DNA of 64,000 nucleotides from Ptiloglossa arizonensis. Its lineage: Eukaryota; Arthropoda; Insecta; Hymenoptera; Colletidae. The stretch spans positions 1-64,000 of the forward strand of contig NW_027479677.1 of the NCBI RefSeq assembly GCF_051014685.1, read 5' to 3'. Below are positions 15,011 to 29,696 of this stretch, one piece after another. The notes below the pieces were generated by a model. That model saw nothing but the letters and a program-made list of their open reading frames with translations, was not told the DNA's origin and did not search any database. Both the position numbers and the translations under genes were made by a program. Positions within the stretch are counted from its first letter, which is position 1. Each line of letters starts with the position of its first letter.

Positions 15011-17710
15011 TAACGTATAACGTATATCCTATAACGCATAACGTATAACGTATAACGTATATCGTATAACGTATAACGTATAACGTAAAACGTTTAACGT
15101 ATAACCTATAACGTCTAACGTATAACGTATAACGTATAACGTATAACGTATAACGTATAACGTATAACGTATAACGTATAACGTATAACGTATAACGTAT
15201 AACGTATAAAGTATAACGTATAACGTACAACGTATCACGTATAACGTATATCCTATAACGCATAACGTATATCCTATAACGCATAATGTATAGCGTATAA
15301 CGCATAACGTATACCGTATAACGTATAACGTCAAACGTATAACGTATAACGTATAACGTATAACGCATAACGTATAACGTATACCGTATAACGTATAACG
15401 TATAACGTATAACGTATAACGTATAACGTCAAACGTATAACGTATAACGTATAACGTATAACGCATAACGTATAACGAATACCGTATAACGTATAACGTA
15501 TAACGTATAACGTATAACGTATAACGTATAGCGTATAACGTTTAACGTATAACGTATAACGTATAACGTATAACGTATAACGTATAACGTATAACGTATA
15601 ACGTATAACGTACAACGTATAACGTATAACGTATAATGTATACCGTATAACGCATAACGTATAACGTATACCGTATAACGTATAACGTATAACGTATAAC
15701 GTATAACGTATAACGTATAGCGTATAACGTTTAACGTATAACGTATAACGTATAACGTATAACGTATAACGTATAACGTATAACGTATAACGTATAACGT
15801 ATAACGTATAACGTATAACGTATAACGTACAGCGTATAACGTCAAACGTACAACGTATCACGTATAACGTATATCCTATAGCGCATAACGTATATCCTAT
15901 AACGCATAATGTATAGCGTATAACGCATAACGTATACCGTATAACGTATAACGTTAAACGTATAACGTATATCGTATAACGTATAACGTATAACGTATAA
16001 CGTATAACGTATAACGTATAACGTATAACGTATAACGTATAACGTATAACGTATAACTTATAACGTAAAACGTATTACATATTACGTATAACGAGTAACG
16101 TATAACGTGTAACGTATAACGTATAACGTATAACGTATAACGTATAACGTATAACGTATAACGTATAACGTATAACGTATAACGTATAACGTATAACGTA
16201 TAACGTATAACGTATAACGTATAACGTATAACGTATAACGTATAACGTATAACGTATAACGTATAACGTATAACGTATAACGTGTAACGTATAACGTATA
16301 ACGTATAACGTACAGCGTATAACGTCAAACGTATAACGTATAACGTATAGCGTATAATGTATAACGTATAACGTTTAACGTATAACGTATAACGTATAAC
16401 GTATAACTTATAACGTAAAACGTATTACATATTACGTATAACGAGTAACGTATAACGTGTAACTTATAACGTATAACGTATAACGTATAACGTATAACGT
16501 ATAACGTATAACGTATAACGTATAACGTATAACGTATAACGTATAACGTATAACGTATAACGTATAACGTATAACGTATAACGTATAACGTATAACGTAT
16601 AACGTATAACGTATAACGTATAACGTATAACGTATAACGTATAACGTATATCCTATAACGCATAACGTATAACGTATAACGTATATCGTATAACGTATAA
16701 CGTATAACGTAAAACGTTTAACGTATAACCTATAACGTCTAACGTATAACGTATAACGTATAACGTATATCCTATAACGCATAACGTATAACGTATAACG
16801 TATATCGTATGACGTATAACGTATAACGTAAAACGTTTAAAGTATAACCTATAACGTCTAACGTATAACGTATAACGTATAACGTATACCGTATAACGTA
16901 TAACGTATAACGTATAACGTATAACGTATAACGTCAAACGTATAACGTATAACGCATAACGTATAACGTTTAACGCATAACGCATAACGTATAACGTATA
17001 ACGTATAACGTATAATATATAACGTATAACGTATAACGTATAACATATATCGTATAACGTATAACGTATAACGTATAACGTTTAACGTATAACGTATAAC
17101 GTATAACGTATAACGTATAACGGTTAACGTATAACGTATATCGTACAGCGTATAACGTCAAACGTGTAACGTATAACGTATAACGTATAACGTATAACGC
17201 ATAACGTATAACGTGTAACGTATAACGCATAACGTATAACGTATAACGTATAACGTATAACGTATAACGTACAACGTATAACGTATAACGTATATCGTAT
17301 AACGTATTACGTATAACGTATAACGTTTAACGTATAACGTATAACGTATAACGTATAACGTATAACGTATAACGTATAACGTATAACGTATAACGCTTAA
17401 CGTATAACGTATAACGTATAACGTATAACGTATAACGTATAACGTATAACGTATAACGTATAACGTAGAACGTATAACGTAAAACGTATAACGAATAACG
17501 TATAACGTATAACGTATAACGTAAAACGTATAACGAATAACGTATAACGTATAACGTATAACGTATGACGTATCACGTATAAGGTATGACCTATAACGCA
17601 TAACGTATAGCGTATAACGCATAACGTATAACGTATAACGTGTAACGCATAACGTATAACGTATAACGTATAACGTATAACGTATGACGTATAACGTATA
17701 ACTTATAACG
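15011..17710 (+). repeat. HOR family I, copy 5 (about 2.9-kb step)
   Basis: The copy starts abruptly at the TATATCCTATAACG group (15,024), equivalent to 12,098 in copy 4, so the first about 200 bp of the repeat are absent. Markers then follow copy 4 at +2,926 bp and later +2,919 bp: TAATATATAACG at 17,013 and AAGGTATGACC at 17,581. The offset falls by one unit inside the copy. It ends near a second ACTTATAACG (17,701) that again leads into TATATCC, repeating the junction seen at 14,999. Confidence 0.75.
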
Positions 17711-18205
17711 TATAACGTATAACGTATATCCTATAACGCATAACGTATAACGTATAACGTATATCGTATAACGTATAACGTATAACGTAAAACGTTTAAC
17801 GTATAACCTATAACGTCTAACGTATAACGTATAACGTATAACGTATAACGTATAACGTATAACGCTTAACGTATAACGTATAACGTATAACGTATAACGT
17901 ATAACGTATAACGTATAACGTATAACGTATAACGTAGAACGTATAACGTAAAACGTATAACGAATAACGTATAACGTATAACGTATAACGTAAAACGTAT
18001 AACGAATAACGTATAACGTATAACGTATAACGTATGACGTATCACGTATAAGGTATGACCTATAACGCATAACGTATAGCGTATAACGCATAACGTATAA
18101 CGTATAACGTATAACGTATAACGTATAACGTATAACGTATAACGTATAACGTATAACGTATAACGTATAACGTATAACGTATAACGTATAACGTATAACG
18201 TATAA
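17711..18205 (+). repeat. HOR family I, copy 6 (internally deleted remnant)
   Basis: It opens with the TATATCC...GTTTAACG...GTCTAACG group at 17,726, as at the start of copy 5, then jumps straight to the GCTTAACG marker (17,864), which in copy 5 lies about 2.4 kb further on (17,395). GCTTAACG, GTAGAACG and AAGGTATGACC (18,050) all repeat the end of copy 5 at +469 bp. About 1.9 kb has therefore been lost from the middle of a copy. Confidence 0.7.
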
Positions 18206-18220
18206 CTTATAACGTATAAC

Positions 18221-18910
18221 GCATAACGTATAACGTATAACGTATAACGTATAACGTATAACGTATAACGTACAACGTATAACGTATAACGTATATCGTA
18301 TAACGTATTACGTATAACGTATAACGTTTAACGTATAACGTATAACGTATAACGTATAACGTATAACGTATAACGTATAACGTATAACGTATAACGTTTA
18401 ACGTATAACGTATAACGTATAACGTATAACGTATAACGTATAACGTATAACGTATAACGTATAACGTATAACGTATAACGTAAAACGTATAATGAATAAC
18501 GTATAACGTATAACGTATAACGTATGTCGTATCACGTATAAGGTATGACCTATAACGCATAACGTATAGCGTATAACGCATAACGTATAACGTATAACGT
18601 ATAACGCATAACGTATAACGTATAACGTATAACGTATAACGTATAACGTATAACGTATAACGTATAACGTATAACGTATAACGTATAACGTATAACGTAT
18701 AACGTATAACGTATAACGTATAACGTATAACGTATAACGTATAACGTATAACGCATAACGTATAACGTATAACGTATAACGTATAACGTATAACGTATAA
18801 CGTATAACGTATAACGTATAACGTATAACGTATAACGTATAATGTATAACGTATAACGTATAACGTATAACGTATAACGTATAACGTATAACGTATAACG
18901 TATAACGAAT
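18221..18910 (+). repeat. Long-range duplicated segment, left copy
   Basis: It shares a rare string of variants with 33,992-34,681 at an exact offset of 15,771 bp (2,253 units): CGCATAACG at 18,221, ATGTCGTATCACG near 18,524, AAGGTATGACC at 18,540, TAATGTATAACG at 18,841 and CGAATAACG at 18,906. The ATGTCG variant was seen only in these two places. The segment marks the end of family I and the start of family II. Confidence 0.75.
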
Positions 18911-19731
18911 AACGTATAACGTATAACGTATAACGTATAACGTATAACGTATAACGTATAACGTATAACGTATAACGTATAACGTATAACGTATAACGTA
19001 TAACGTATAACGTATAACGTATAACGTATAACGTATAACGTATAACGTATAACGTATAACGTATAACGTATAACGTATAACGTATAACGTATAACGTATA
19101 ACGTATAACGTATAACGTATAACGTATAACGTATAACGTATAACGTATAACGCATAACGTATAACGTATAACGTATAACGTATAACGTATAACGTATAAC
19201 GTATATCGTATAACGTATAACGTATAACGTATAACGTATAACGTATAACGTACAACGTATAACGTATAACGTATATCCTATAACGCATAACGTATAACGT
19301 ATAACGTATATCGTATAACGTATAACGTATAACGTATAACGTAAAACGTATAACGTATAACGTATAACGTATAACGTATAACGTATAACGTATAACGTAG
19401 AACGTATAACGTATAACGTATAACCTATAACGTATAACGTATAACGTATAACGTATAACGTATAACGTATAACGTATAACGTATAACGTATAACGTATAA
19501 CGTATAACGTATAACGTATAACGTATAACGTATAACGTATAACGTATAACGTATAACGTATAACGTATAACGTATAACGTGTAACGTTTAACGTATAACG
19601 TATAACGTATAACGTATAACGTATAACGTATAACGTATAACGTATAACGTATAACGTATAACGTATAACGTATAACGTATAACGTATAACGTATAACGTA
19701 TAACGTATAACGTATAACGTATAACGTATAT
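18911..19731 (+). repeat. Nearly pure heptamer stretch between families I and II
   Basis: Units are almost all consensus. An uninterrupted run covers about 18,910-19,150, and the few variants are CGCATAACG (19,151), TATATCG (19,203), TATATCC (19,273), GTAGAACG (19,397), CCTATAACG (19,425) and GTGTAACGTTTAACG (19,577). No gene or other signal is seen. Confidence 0.7.
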
Positions 19732-21611
19732 CCTATAACGCATAACGTATAACGTATAACGTATATCGTATAACGTATAACGTATAACGTATAACGTAAA
19801 ACGTATAACGTATAACGTATAACGTATAACGTATAACGTATAACGTATACCGTATAACGTATAACGTATAACGTATAACGTATAACGTATAATGTATAAC
19901 GCATAACGGATAACGTATAACGTATAACGTATAACGTATAACGTATAACGCATAACGTATAACGTATAACGTATAACGTATAACGTATAACGTATAACGT
20001 ATAACGTATAACGTATAACGTATAACGTACAGCATATAACGTCAAACGTGTAACGTATAACGTATAACGTATAACGTATAACGCATAACGTATAACGTAT
20101 AACGTATAACGTATAACTTATAACGTAAAACGTATTACATATTACGTATAACGAGTAACGTATAACGTGTAACGTATAACGTATAACGTATAACGTGTAA
20201 CGTATAACGTATAACGTATAACGTATAACGTATAACGTATAACGAATAACGTATAACGTATAACGTATAACGTATAACGTATAACGTATAACGTATAACG
20301 TATAACGTATAACGTATAACGTATAACGTATAACGTATAACGTATAATGTATAACGTGTAACTTATAACGTATAACGTAAAACGCATAACGTATAACGTA
20401 TAACGTATAACGTATAACGTATAACGTATAACGTATAACGCATAACGTATACCGTATAACGTATAACGTCAAGCGTATAACGTATAACGTATAACGTATA
20501 ACGTATAACGTATAACGTATAACGCATAACGTATTACGTATACCGTATAACGTATAACGTATAACGTATAACGTTTAACGTGTAACGTATAACTTTTAAC
20601 GTATAACGTATAACGTATAACATATAACGTATAACGTATAACGTATAACGTATAACGTATAACGTATAACGTATAACGTATAACGTATAACGTATAACGT
20701 ATAACGTATAACGTATAACTTATAACGTAAAACGTATTACATATTACGTATAACGAGTAACGTATAACGTGTAACGTGTAACGTATAACGTATAACGTAT
20801 AACGTATAACGTATAACGTATAACGTATAACGTATAACGTATAACGTATAACGTATAACGTATAACGTATAACGTATAACGTATAACGTATAACGTATAA
20901 CGTATAACGTATAACGTATAACGTATAACGTATAACGTATAACGTATACCGTATAACGTATAACGTATAACGTATAACGTATAACGTATAATGTATAACG
21001 CATAACGGATAACGTATAACGTATAACGCATAACGTATAACGTATAACGTATAACGTATAACGTATAACGTACAGCGTATAACGTCAAACGTATAACGTA
21101 TAACGTATAACGTCAAACGTATAACGCATAACGTATAACGTATAACGTATAACGCATAACGTATAACGTATAACGTATAACGCATAACGTATAACGTATA
21201 ACGTATAACGTATAACGTATAACGTATAACGTATAACGTATAACGTATAACGTATAACGTATAACGTATAACGTATAACGTATAACGTATAACGTATAAC
21301 GTATAACGTATAACGTATAACGTATAACGTATAACGTATAACGTATAACGTATAACGTATAACGTATAACGTATAACGTATAACGTATAACGTATAACGT
21401 ATAACGTATAACGTATAACGTATAACGTATAACGTAAAACGTATAACGTATAACGTATAACGTATAACGTATAACGTATAACGTATAACGTATAACGCAT
21501 AACGTATACCGTATAACGTATAACGTATAACGTATAACGTATAACGTATAACGTATAACGTATAACGTATAACGTATAACGTATAACGTATAACGTATAA
21601 CGTATAACGTA
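19732..21611 (+). repeat. HOR family II, block U, first (left-incomplete) copy
   Basis: It matches the following U copy at +2,163 bp (309 units): GTCAAGCG at 20,468 (22,631 next), AACTTTTAACG at 20,591 (22,754), and GTATTACATATTACG groups near 20,140 and 20,740. The left limit is uncertain, because upstream markers fit at a different offset (CCTATAACG 19,732 against 21,902, 2,170 bp). A consensus run at 21,184-21,436 corresponds to 23,347-23,627 in the next copy but is four units shorter. Confidence 0.75.
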
Positions 21612-23802
21612 TAATGTATAACGTGTAACTTATAACGTATAACGTAAAACGTATAACGTATAACGTATAACGTATAACGTATAACGTAAAACGTATTACA
21701 TATTACGTATAACGAGTAACGTATAACGTGTAACGTATAACGTATAACGTATAACGTATAACGTATAACGTATAACGTATAACGTATAACGTATAACGTA
21801 TAACGTATAACGTATAACGTATAACGTATAACGTATAACGTATAACGTATAACGTATAACGTATAACGTATAACGTATAACGTATAACGTATAACGTATA
21901 ACCTATAACGCATAACGTATAACGTATATCGTATAACGTATAACGTATAACGTATAACGTAAAACGTATAACGTATAACGTATAACGTATAACGTATAAC
22001 GTATAACGTATACCGTATAACGTATAACGTATAACGTATAACGTATAACGTATAATGTATAACGCATAACGGATAACGTATAACGTATAACGTATAACGT
22101 ATAACGTATAACGCATAACGTATAACGTATAACGTATAACGTATAACGTATAACGTATAACGTATAACGTATAACGTATAACGTATAACGTACAGCATAT
22201 AACGTCAAACGTGTAACGTATAACGTATAACGTATAACGTATAACGCATAACGTATAACGTATAACGTATAACGTATAACTTATAACGTAAAACGTATTA
22301 CATATTACGTATAACGAGTAACGTATAACGTGTAACGTATAACGTATAACGTATAACGTGTAACGTATAACGTATAACGTATAACGTATAACGTATAACG
22401 TATAACGAATAACGTATAACGTATAACGTATAACGTATAACGTATAACGTATAACGTATAACGTATAACGTATAACGTATAACGTATAACGTATAACGTA
22501 TAACGTATAATGTATAACGTGTAACTTATAACGTATAACGTAAAACGCATAACGTATAACGTATAACGTATAACGTATAACGTATAACGTATAACGTATA
22601 ACGCATAACGTATACCGTATAACGTATAACGTCAAGCGTATAACGTATAACGTATAACGTATAACGTATAACGTATAACGTATAACGCATAACGTATTAC
22701 GTATACCGTATAACGTATAACGTATAACGTATAACGTTTAACGTGTAACGTATAACTTTTAACGTATAACGTATAACGTATAACATATAACGTATAACGT
22801 ATAACGTATAACGTATAACGTATAACGTATAACGTATAACGTATAACGTATAACGTATAACGTATAACGTATAACGTATAACTTATAACGTAAAACGTAT
22901 TACATATTACGTATAACGAGTAACGTATAACGTGTAACGTGTAACGTATAACGTATAACGTATAACGTATAACGTATAACGTATAACGTATAACGTATAA
23001 CGTATAACGTATAACGTATAACGTATAACGTATAACGTATAACGTATAACGTATAACGTATAACGTATAACGTATAACGTATAACGTATAACGTATAACG
23101 TATAACGTATACCGTATAACGTATAACGTATAACGTATAACGTATAACGTATAATGTATAACGCATAACGGATAACGTATAACGTATAACGCATAACGTA
23201 TAACGTATAACGTATAACGTATAACGTATAACGTACAGCGTATAACGTCAAACGTATAACGTATAACGTATAACGTCAAACGTATAACGCATAACGTATA
23301 ACGTATAACGTATAACGCATAACGTATAACGTATAACGTATAACGCATAACGTATAACGTATAACGTATAACGTATAACGTATAACGTATAACGTATAAC
23401 GTATAACGTATAACGTATAACGTATAACGTATAACGTATAACGTATAACGTATAACGTATAACGTATAACGTATAACGTATAACGTATAACGTATAACGT
23501 ATAACGTATAACGTATAACGTATAACGTATAACGTATAACGTATAACGTATAACGTATAACGTATAACGTATAACGTATAACGTATAACGTATAACGTAT
23601 AACGTATAACGTATAACGTATAACGTAAAACGTATAACGTATAACGTATAACGTATAACGTATAACGTATAACGTATAACGTATAACGCATAACGTATAC
23701 CGTATAACGTATAACGTATAACGTATAACGTATAACGTATAACGTATAACGTATAACGTATAACGTATAACGTATAACGTATAACGTATAACGTATAACG
23801 TA
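21612..23802 (+). repeat. HOR family II, block U, second copy (2,191 bp)
   Basis: It runs from one TAATGTATAACGTG marker (21,612) to the next (23,803), 313 units. It contains CCTATAACG (21,902), TAACGGATAACG, GTCAAGCG (22,631), AACTTTTAACG (22,754) and two GTATTACATATTACG groups, and it ends with the longest pure run located in the window, 23,347-23,627 (281 bp). The same block with the same variant order lies at 27,506-29,696, also 2,191 bp long, although the pure run there is three units shorter. Compensating gains and losses of whole units must therefore have occurred. Confidence 0.8.
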
Positions 23803-26800
23803 TAATGTATAACGTGTAACTTATAACGTATAACGTAAAACGTATAACGTATAACGTATAACGTATAACGTATAACGTAAAACGTATTACATATTACGTA
23901 TAACGAGTAACGTATAACGTGTAACGTATAACGTATAACGTATAACGTATAACGTATAACGTATAACGTATAACGTATAACGTATAACGTATAACGTATA
24001 ACGTATAACGTATAACGTATAACGTATAACGTATAACGTATAACGTATAACGTATAACGTATAACGTATAACGTATAACGTATAACGTATAACCTATAAC
24101 GCATAACGTATAACGTATAACGTATATCGTATAACGTATAACGTATAACGTATAACGTATAACGTATAACGTATAACGTATAACGCATAACGTATAACGA
24201 ATAACGTATATCGTATAACGTATAACGTATAACGTATAACGTATAACGTATAACGTATAACGTATAACGTATAACGTATAACGTATAACGTATAACGTAT
24301 AACGTATAACGTATAACGTATAACGTACAACGTATCACGTATAACGTATATCCTATAACGCATAACGTATATCCTATAACGCATAATGTATAGTGTATAA
24401 CGCATAACGTATACCGTATAACGTATAACGTCAAACGTATAACGTATAACGTATAACGTATAACGTATAACGTGTAACGTATAACATTTAACGTATAACG
24501 TATAACGTATAACATATAACGTATAACGTATAACGTATAACGTATAACGTATAACGTATAACGTATAACGTATAACGTATAACGTATAACGTATAACGTA
24601 TAACGTATAACGTATAACGTATAACGTATAACGTATAACGTATAACGTATAACGTATAACGTATAACGTATAACGTATAACGTATAATGTATAACGTGTA
24701 ACTTATAACGTATAACGTAAAACGCATAACGTATAACGTATAACGTATAACGTATAACGTATAACGTATAACGTATAACGCATAACGTATACCGTATAAC
24801 GTATAACGTCAAACGTATAACGTATAACGTATAACGTATAACGTAAAACGTATAACGTATAACGTATAACGCATAACGTATTACGTATACCGTATAACGT
24901 ATAACGTATAACGTATAACGTATAACGTGTAACGTATAACGTGTAACGTATAACGTATAACGTATAACGTATAACGTATAACGTATAACGTATAACGTAT
25001 AACGTATAACGTATAACGTATAACGTATAACGTATAACGTATAACGTATAACGTATAACGTATAACGTATAACGTATAACGTATAACGTATAACGTATAA
25101 CGTATAACGTATAACGTATAACGTATAACGTATAACGTATAACGTATAATGTATAACGTGTAACTTATAACGTATAACGTAAAACGTATAACGTATAACG
25201 TATAACGTATAACGTATAACGTATAACGTATAACGCATAACGTATACCGTAAAACGTATTACATATTACGTATAACGAGTAACGTATAACGTGTAACGTA
25301 TAACGTGTAACGTATAACGTATAACGTATAACGTATAACGTATAACGTATAACGTATAACGTATAACGTATAACGTATAACGTATAACGTATAACGTATA
25401 ACGTATAACGTATAACGTATAACGTATAACGTACAGCGTATAACGTCAAACGTATAACGTATAACGTATAACGTATAACGTATAACGTATAACGTATAAC
25501 GTATAACGTATAACGTATAACGTATAACGTATAACGTATAACGTATAACGTATAACGTATAACGTATAACGTATAACGTATAACGTATAACGTATAACGT
25601 ATAACGTATAACGTATAACGTATAACGTATAACGAATAACGTATAACGTATAACGTATAACGTATAACGTATAACGTATAATGTATAACGTGTAACTTAT
25701 AACGTATAACGTAAAACGTATAACGTATAACGTATAACGTATAACGTATAACGTATAACGTATAACGCATAACGTATACCGTAAAACGTATTACATATTA
25801 CGTATAACGAGTAACGTATAACGTGTAACGTATAACGTGTAACGTATAACGTATAACGTATAACGTATAACGTATAACGTATAACGTATAACGTATAACG
25901 TATAACGTATAACGTATAACGTATAACGTATAACGTATAACGTATAACGTATAACGTATAACGTATAACGTATAACGTATAACGTATAACGTGTAACGTA
26001 TAACGTATAACGTATAACGTATAACGTATAACGTATAACGTATAACGTATAACGTATAACGTATAACGAATAACGTATAACCTATAACGTCTAACGTATA
26101 ACGTATAACGTATAACGTATATCCTATAACGCATAACGTATAACGTATAACGTATAACGCAAAACGTTTAACGTATAACCTATAACGTCTAACGTATAAC
26201 GTATAACGTATAACGTATACCGTATAACGTATAACGTATAACGTATAACGTATAACGTCAAACGTATAACGTATAACGCATAACGTATAACGTATAACGC
26301 ATAACGCATAACGTATAACGTATAACGTATAACGTATAATATATAACGTATAACGTATAACGTATAACGTATATCGTATAACGTATAACGTATAACGTAT
26401 AACGTTTAACGTATAACGTATAACGTATAACGTATAACGTATAACGTATAACGTATAACGTATAATGTACAGCGTATAACGTCAAACGTGTAACGTATAA
26501 CGTATAACGTATAACGTATAACGCATAACGTATAACGTATAACGTATAACGCATAACGTATAACGTATAACGTATAACGTATAACGTATAACGTACAACG
26601 TATAACGTATAACGTATATCGTATAACGTATTACGTATAACGTATAACGTTTAACGTATAACGTATAACGTATAACGTATAACGTATAACGTATAACGTA
26701 TAACGTATAACGTATAACGTATAACGTTTAACGTATAACGTATAACGTATAACGTATAACGTATAACGTATAACGTATAACGTATAACGTATAACGTATA

Positions 26801-27505
26801 ACGTATAACGTATAACGTATAACGTATAACGTATAACGTATAACGTATAACGTATAACGTATAACGTATAACGTATAACGTATAACGTATAACGTATAAC
26901 GTATAACGTATAACGTATAACGTATAACGTATAACGTATAACGTATAACGTATAACGTATAACGTATAACGTATAACGTATAACGAATAACGTATAACGT
27001 ATAACGTATAACGTATAACGTATAACGTATAACGTATAACGTATAACGTATAACGTATAACGTATAACGTATAACGTATAACGTATAACGTATAACGTAT
27101 AACGTATAACGTATAACGTATAACGTATAACGTATAACGTATAACGTATAACGTATAACGTATAACGTATAACGTATAACGTATAACCTATAACGTATAA
27201 CGTATAACGTATAACGAATAACGTATAACCTATAACGTCTAACGTATAACGTATAACGTATAACGTATAACGTATAACGTATAACGTATAACGTATAACG
27301 TATAACGTATAACGTATAACGTATAACGTAAAACGTATAACGTATAACGTATAACGTATAACGTATAACGTATAACGTATAACGTATAACGCATAACGTA
27401 TACCGTATAACGTATAACGTATAACGTATAACGTATAACGTATAACGTATAACGTATAACGTATAACGTATAACGTATAACGTATAACGTATAACGTATA
27501 ACGTA
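23803..27505 (+). repeat. HOR family II, block V, first copy (3,703 bp)
   Basis: The block extends from TAATG at 23,803 to the next U at 27,506 (529 units). Markers include ATAACATTTAACG (about 24,483), paired TATATCCTATAACG (24,350-24,380), CGAATAACG, TAATATATAACG (26,337) and long consensus runs at 26,729-26,985 and about 26,986-27,186. Up to about 27.24 kb it corresponds to V copy 2. The TAATATATAACG neighbourhood is family I-like, so V includes a piece shared with family I. Confidence 0.75.
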
Positions 27506-29696
27506 TAATGTATAACGTGTAACTTATAACGTATAACGTAAAACGTATAACGTATAACGTATAACGTATAACGTATAACGTAAAACGTATTACATATTAC
27601 GTATAACGAGTAACGTATAACGTGTAACGTATAACGTATAACGTATAACGTATAACGTATAACGTATAACGTATAACGTATAACGTATAACGTATAACGT
27701 ATAACGTATAACGTATAACGTATAACGTATAACGTATAACGTATAACGTATAACGTATAACGTATAACGTATAACGTATAACGTATAACGTATAACGTAT
27801 AACGTATAACCTATAACGCATAACGTATAACGTATATCGTATAACGTATAACGTATAACGTATAACGTAAAACGTATAACGTATAACGTATAACGTATAA
27901 CGTATAACGTATAACGTATACCGTATAACGTATAACGTATAACGTATAACGTATAACGTATAATGTATAACGCATAACGGATAACGTATAACGTATAACG
28001 TATAACGTATAACGTATAACGCATAACGTATAACGTATAACGTATAACGTATAACGTATAACGTATAACGTATAACGTATAACGTATAACGTATAACGTA
28101 CAGCATATAACGTCAAACGTGTAACGTATAACGTATAACGTATAACGTATAACGCATAACGTATAACGTATAACGTATAACGTATAACTTATAACGTAAA
28201 ACGTATTACATATTACGTATAACGAGTAACGTATAACGTGTAACGTATAACGTATAACGTATAACGTGTAACGTATAACGTATAACGTATAACGTATAAC
28301 GTATAACGTATAACGAATAACGTATAACGTATAACGTATAACGTATAACGTATAACGTATAACGTATAACGTATAACGTATAACGTATAACGTATAACGT
28401 ATAACGTATAACGTATAATGTATAACGTGTAACTTATAACGTATAACGTAAAACGCATAACGTATAACGTATAACGTATAACGTATAACGTATAACGTAT
28501 AACGTATAACGCATAACGTATACCGTATAACGTATAACGTCAAGCGTATAACGTATAACGTATAACGTATAACGTATAACGTATAACGTATAACGCATAA
28601 CGTATTACGTATACCGTATAACGTATAACGTATAACGTATAACGTTTAACGTGTAACGTATAACTTTTAACGTATAACGTATAACGTATAACATATAACG
28701 TATAACGTATAACGTATAACGTATAACGTATAACGTATAACGTATAACGTATAACGTATAACGTATAACGTATAACGTATAACGTATAACTTATAACGTA
28801 AAACGTATTACATATTACGTATAACGAGTAACGTATAACGTGTAACGTGTAACGTATAACGTATAACGTATAACGTATAACGTATAACGTATAACGTATA
28901 ACGTATAACGTATAACGTATAACGTATAACGTATAACGTATAACGTATAACGTATAACGTATAACGTATAACGTATAACGTATAACGTATAACGTATAAC
29001 GTATAACGTATAACGTATAACGTATACCGTATAACGTATAACGTATAACGTATAACGTATAACGTATAATGTATAACGCATAACGGATAACGTATAACGT
29101 ATAACGCATAACGTATAACGTATAACGTATAACGTATAACGTATAACGTACAGCGTATAACGTCAAACGTATAACGTATAACGTATAACGTCAAACGTAT
29201 AACGCATAACGTATAACGTATAACGTATAACGCATAACGTATAACGTATAACGTATAACGCATAACGTATAACGTATAACGTATAACGTATAACGTATAA
29301 CGTATAACGTATAACGTATAACGTATAACGTATAACGTATAACGTATAACGTATAACGTATAACGTATAACGTATAACGTATAACGTATAACGTATAACG
29401 TATAACGTATAACGTATAACGTATAACGTATAACGTATAACGTATAACGTATAACGTATAACGTATAACGTATAACGTATAACGTATAACGTATAACGTA
29501 TAACGTATAACGTATAACGTAAAACGTATAACGTATAACGTATAACGTATAACGTATAACGTATAACGTATAACGTATAACGCATAACGTATACCGTATA
29601 ACGTATAACGTATAACGTATAACGTATAACGTATAACGTATAACGTATAACGTATAACGTATAACGTATAACGTATAACGTATAACGTATAACGTA
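27506..29696 (+). repeat. HOR family II, block U, third copy (2,191 bp)
   Basis: This is the duplicate of 21,612-23,802 at +5,894 to +5,915 bp. GTCAAGCG at 28,539 and AACTTTTAACG at 28,662 are each exactly 5,908 bp after their partners. The consensus run at 29,262-29,521 is 260 bp against 281 bp in the partner. Together with the block that follows it forms the second copy of a composite of about 5.9 kb. Confidence 0.8.

Noticed and set aside
18838..18850. TATAAT and TATAA motifs as promoter elements
   Set aside because: TATAA occurs in every unit and TATAAT arises wherever ACG changes to ATG (for example here). With thousands of occurrences and no gene downstream they carry no promoter information.
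22632..25238. Long - strand open reading frames as protein genes (this one 868 codons; others at 28,808-30,706, 49,640-51,514, 48,399-50,228 and 41,569-43,284)
   Set aside because: The frames are open only because the repeat unit has no stop codon on this strand. Overlapping open frames in all three phases encode the same heptapeptide. Starts and stops fall wherever a variant unit creates them, and frame limits shift between copies of the same repeat.
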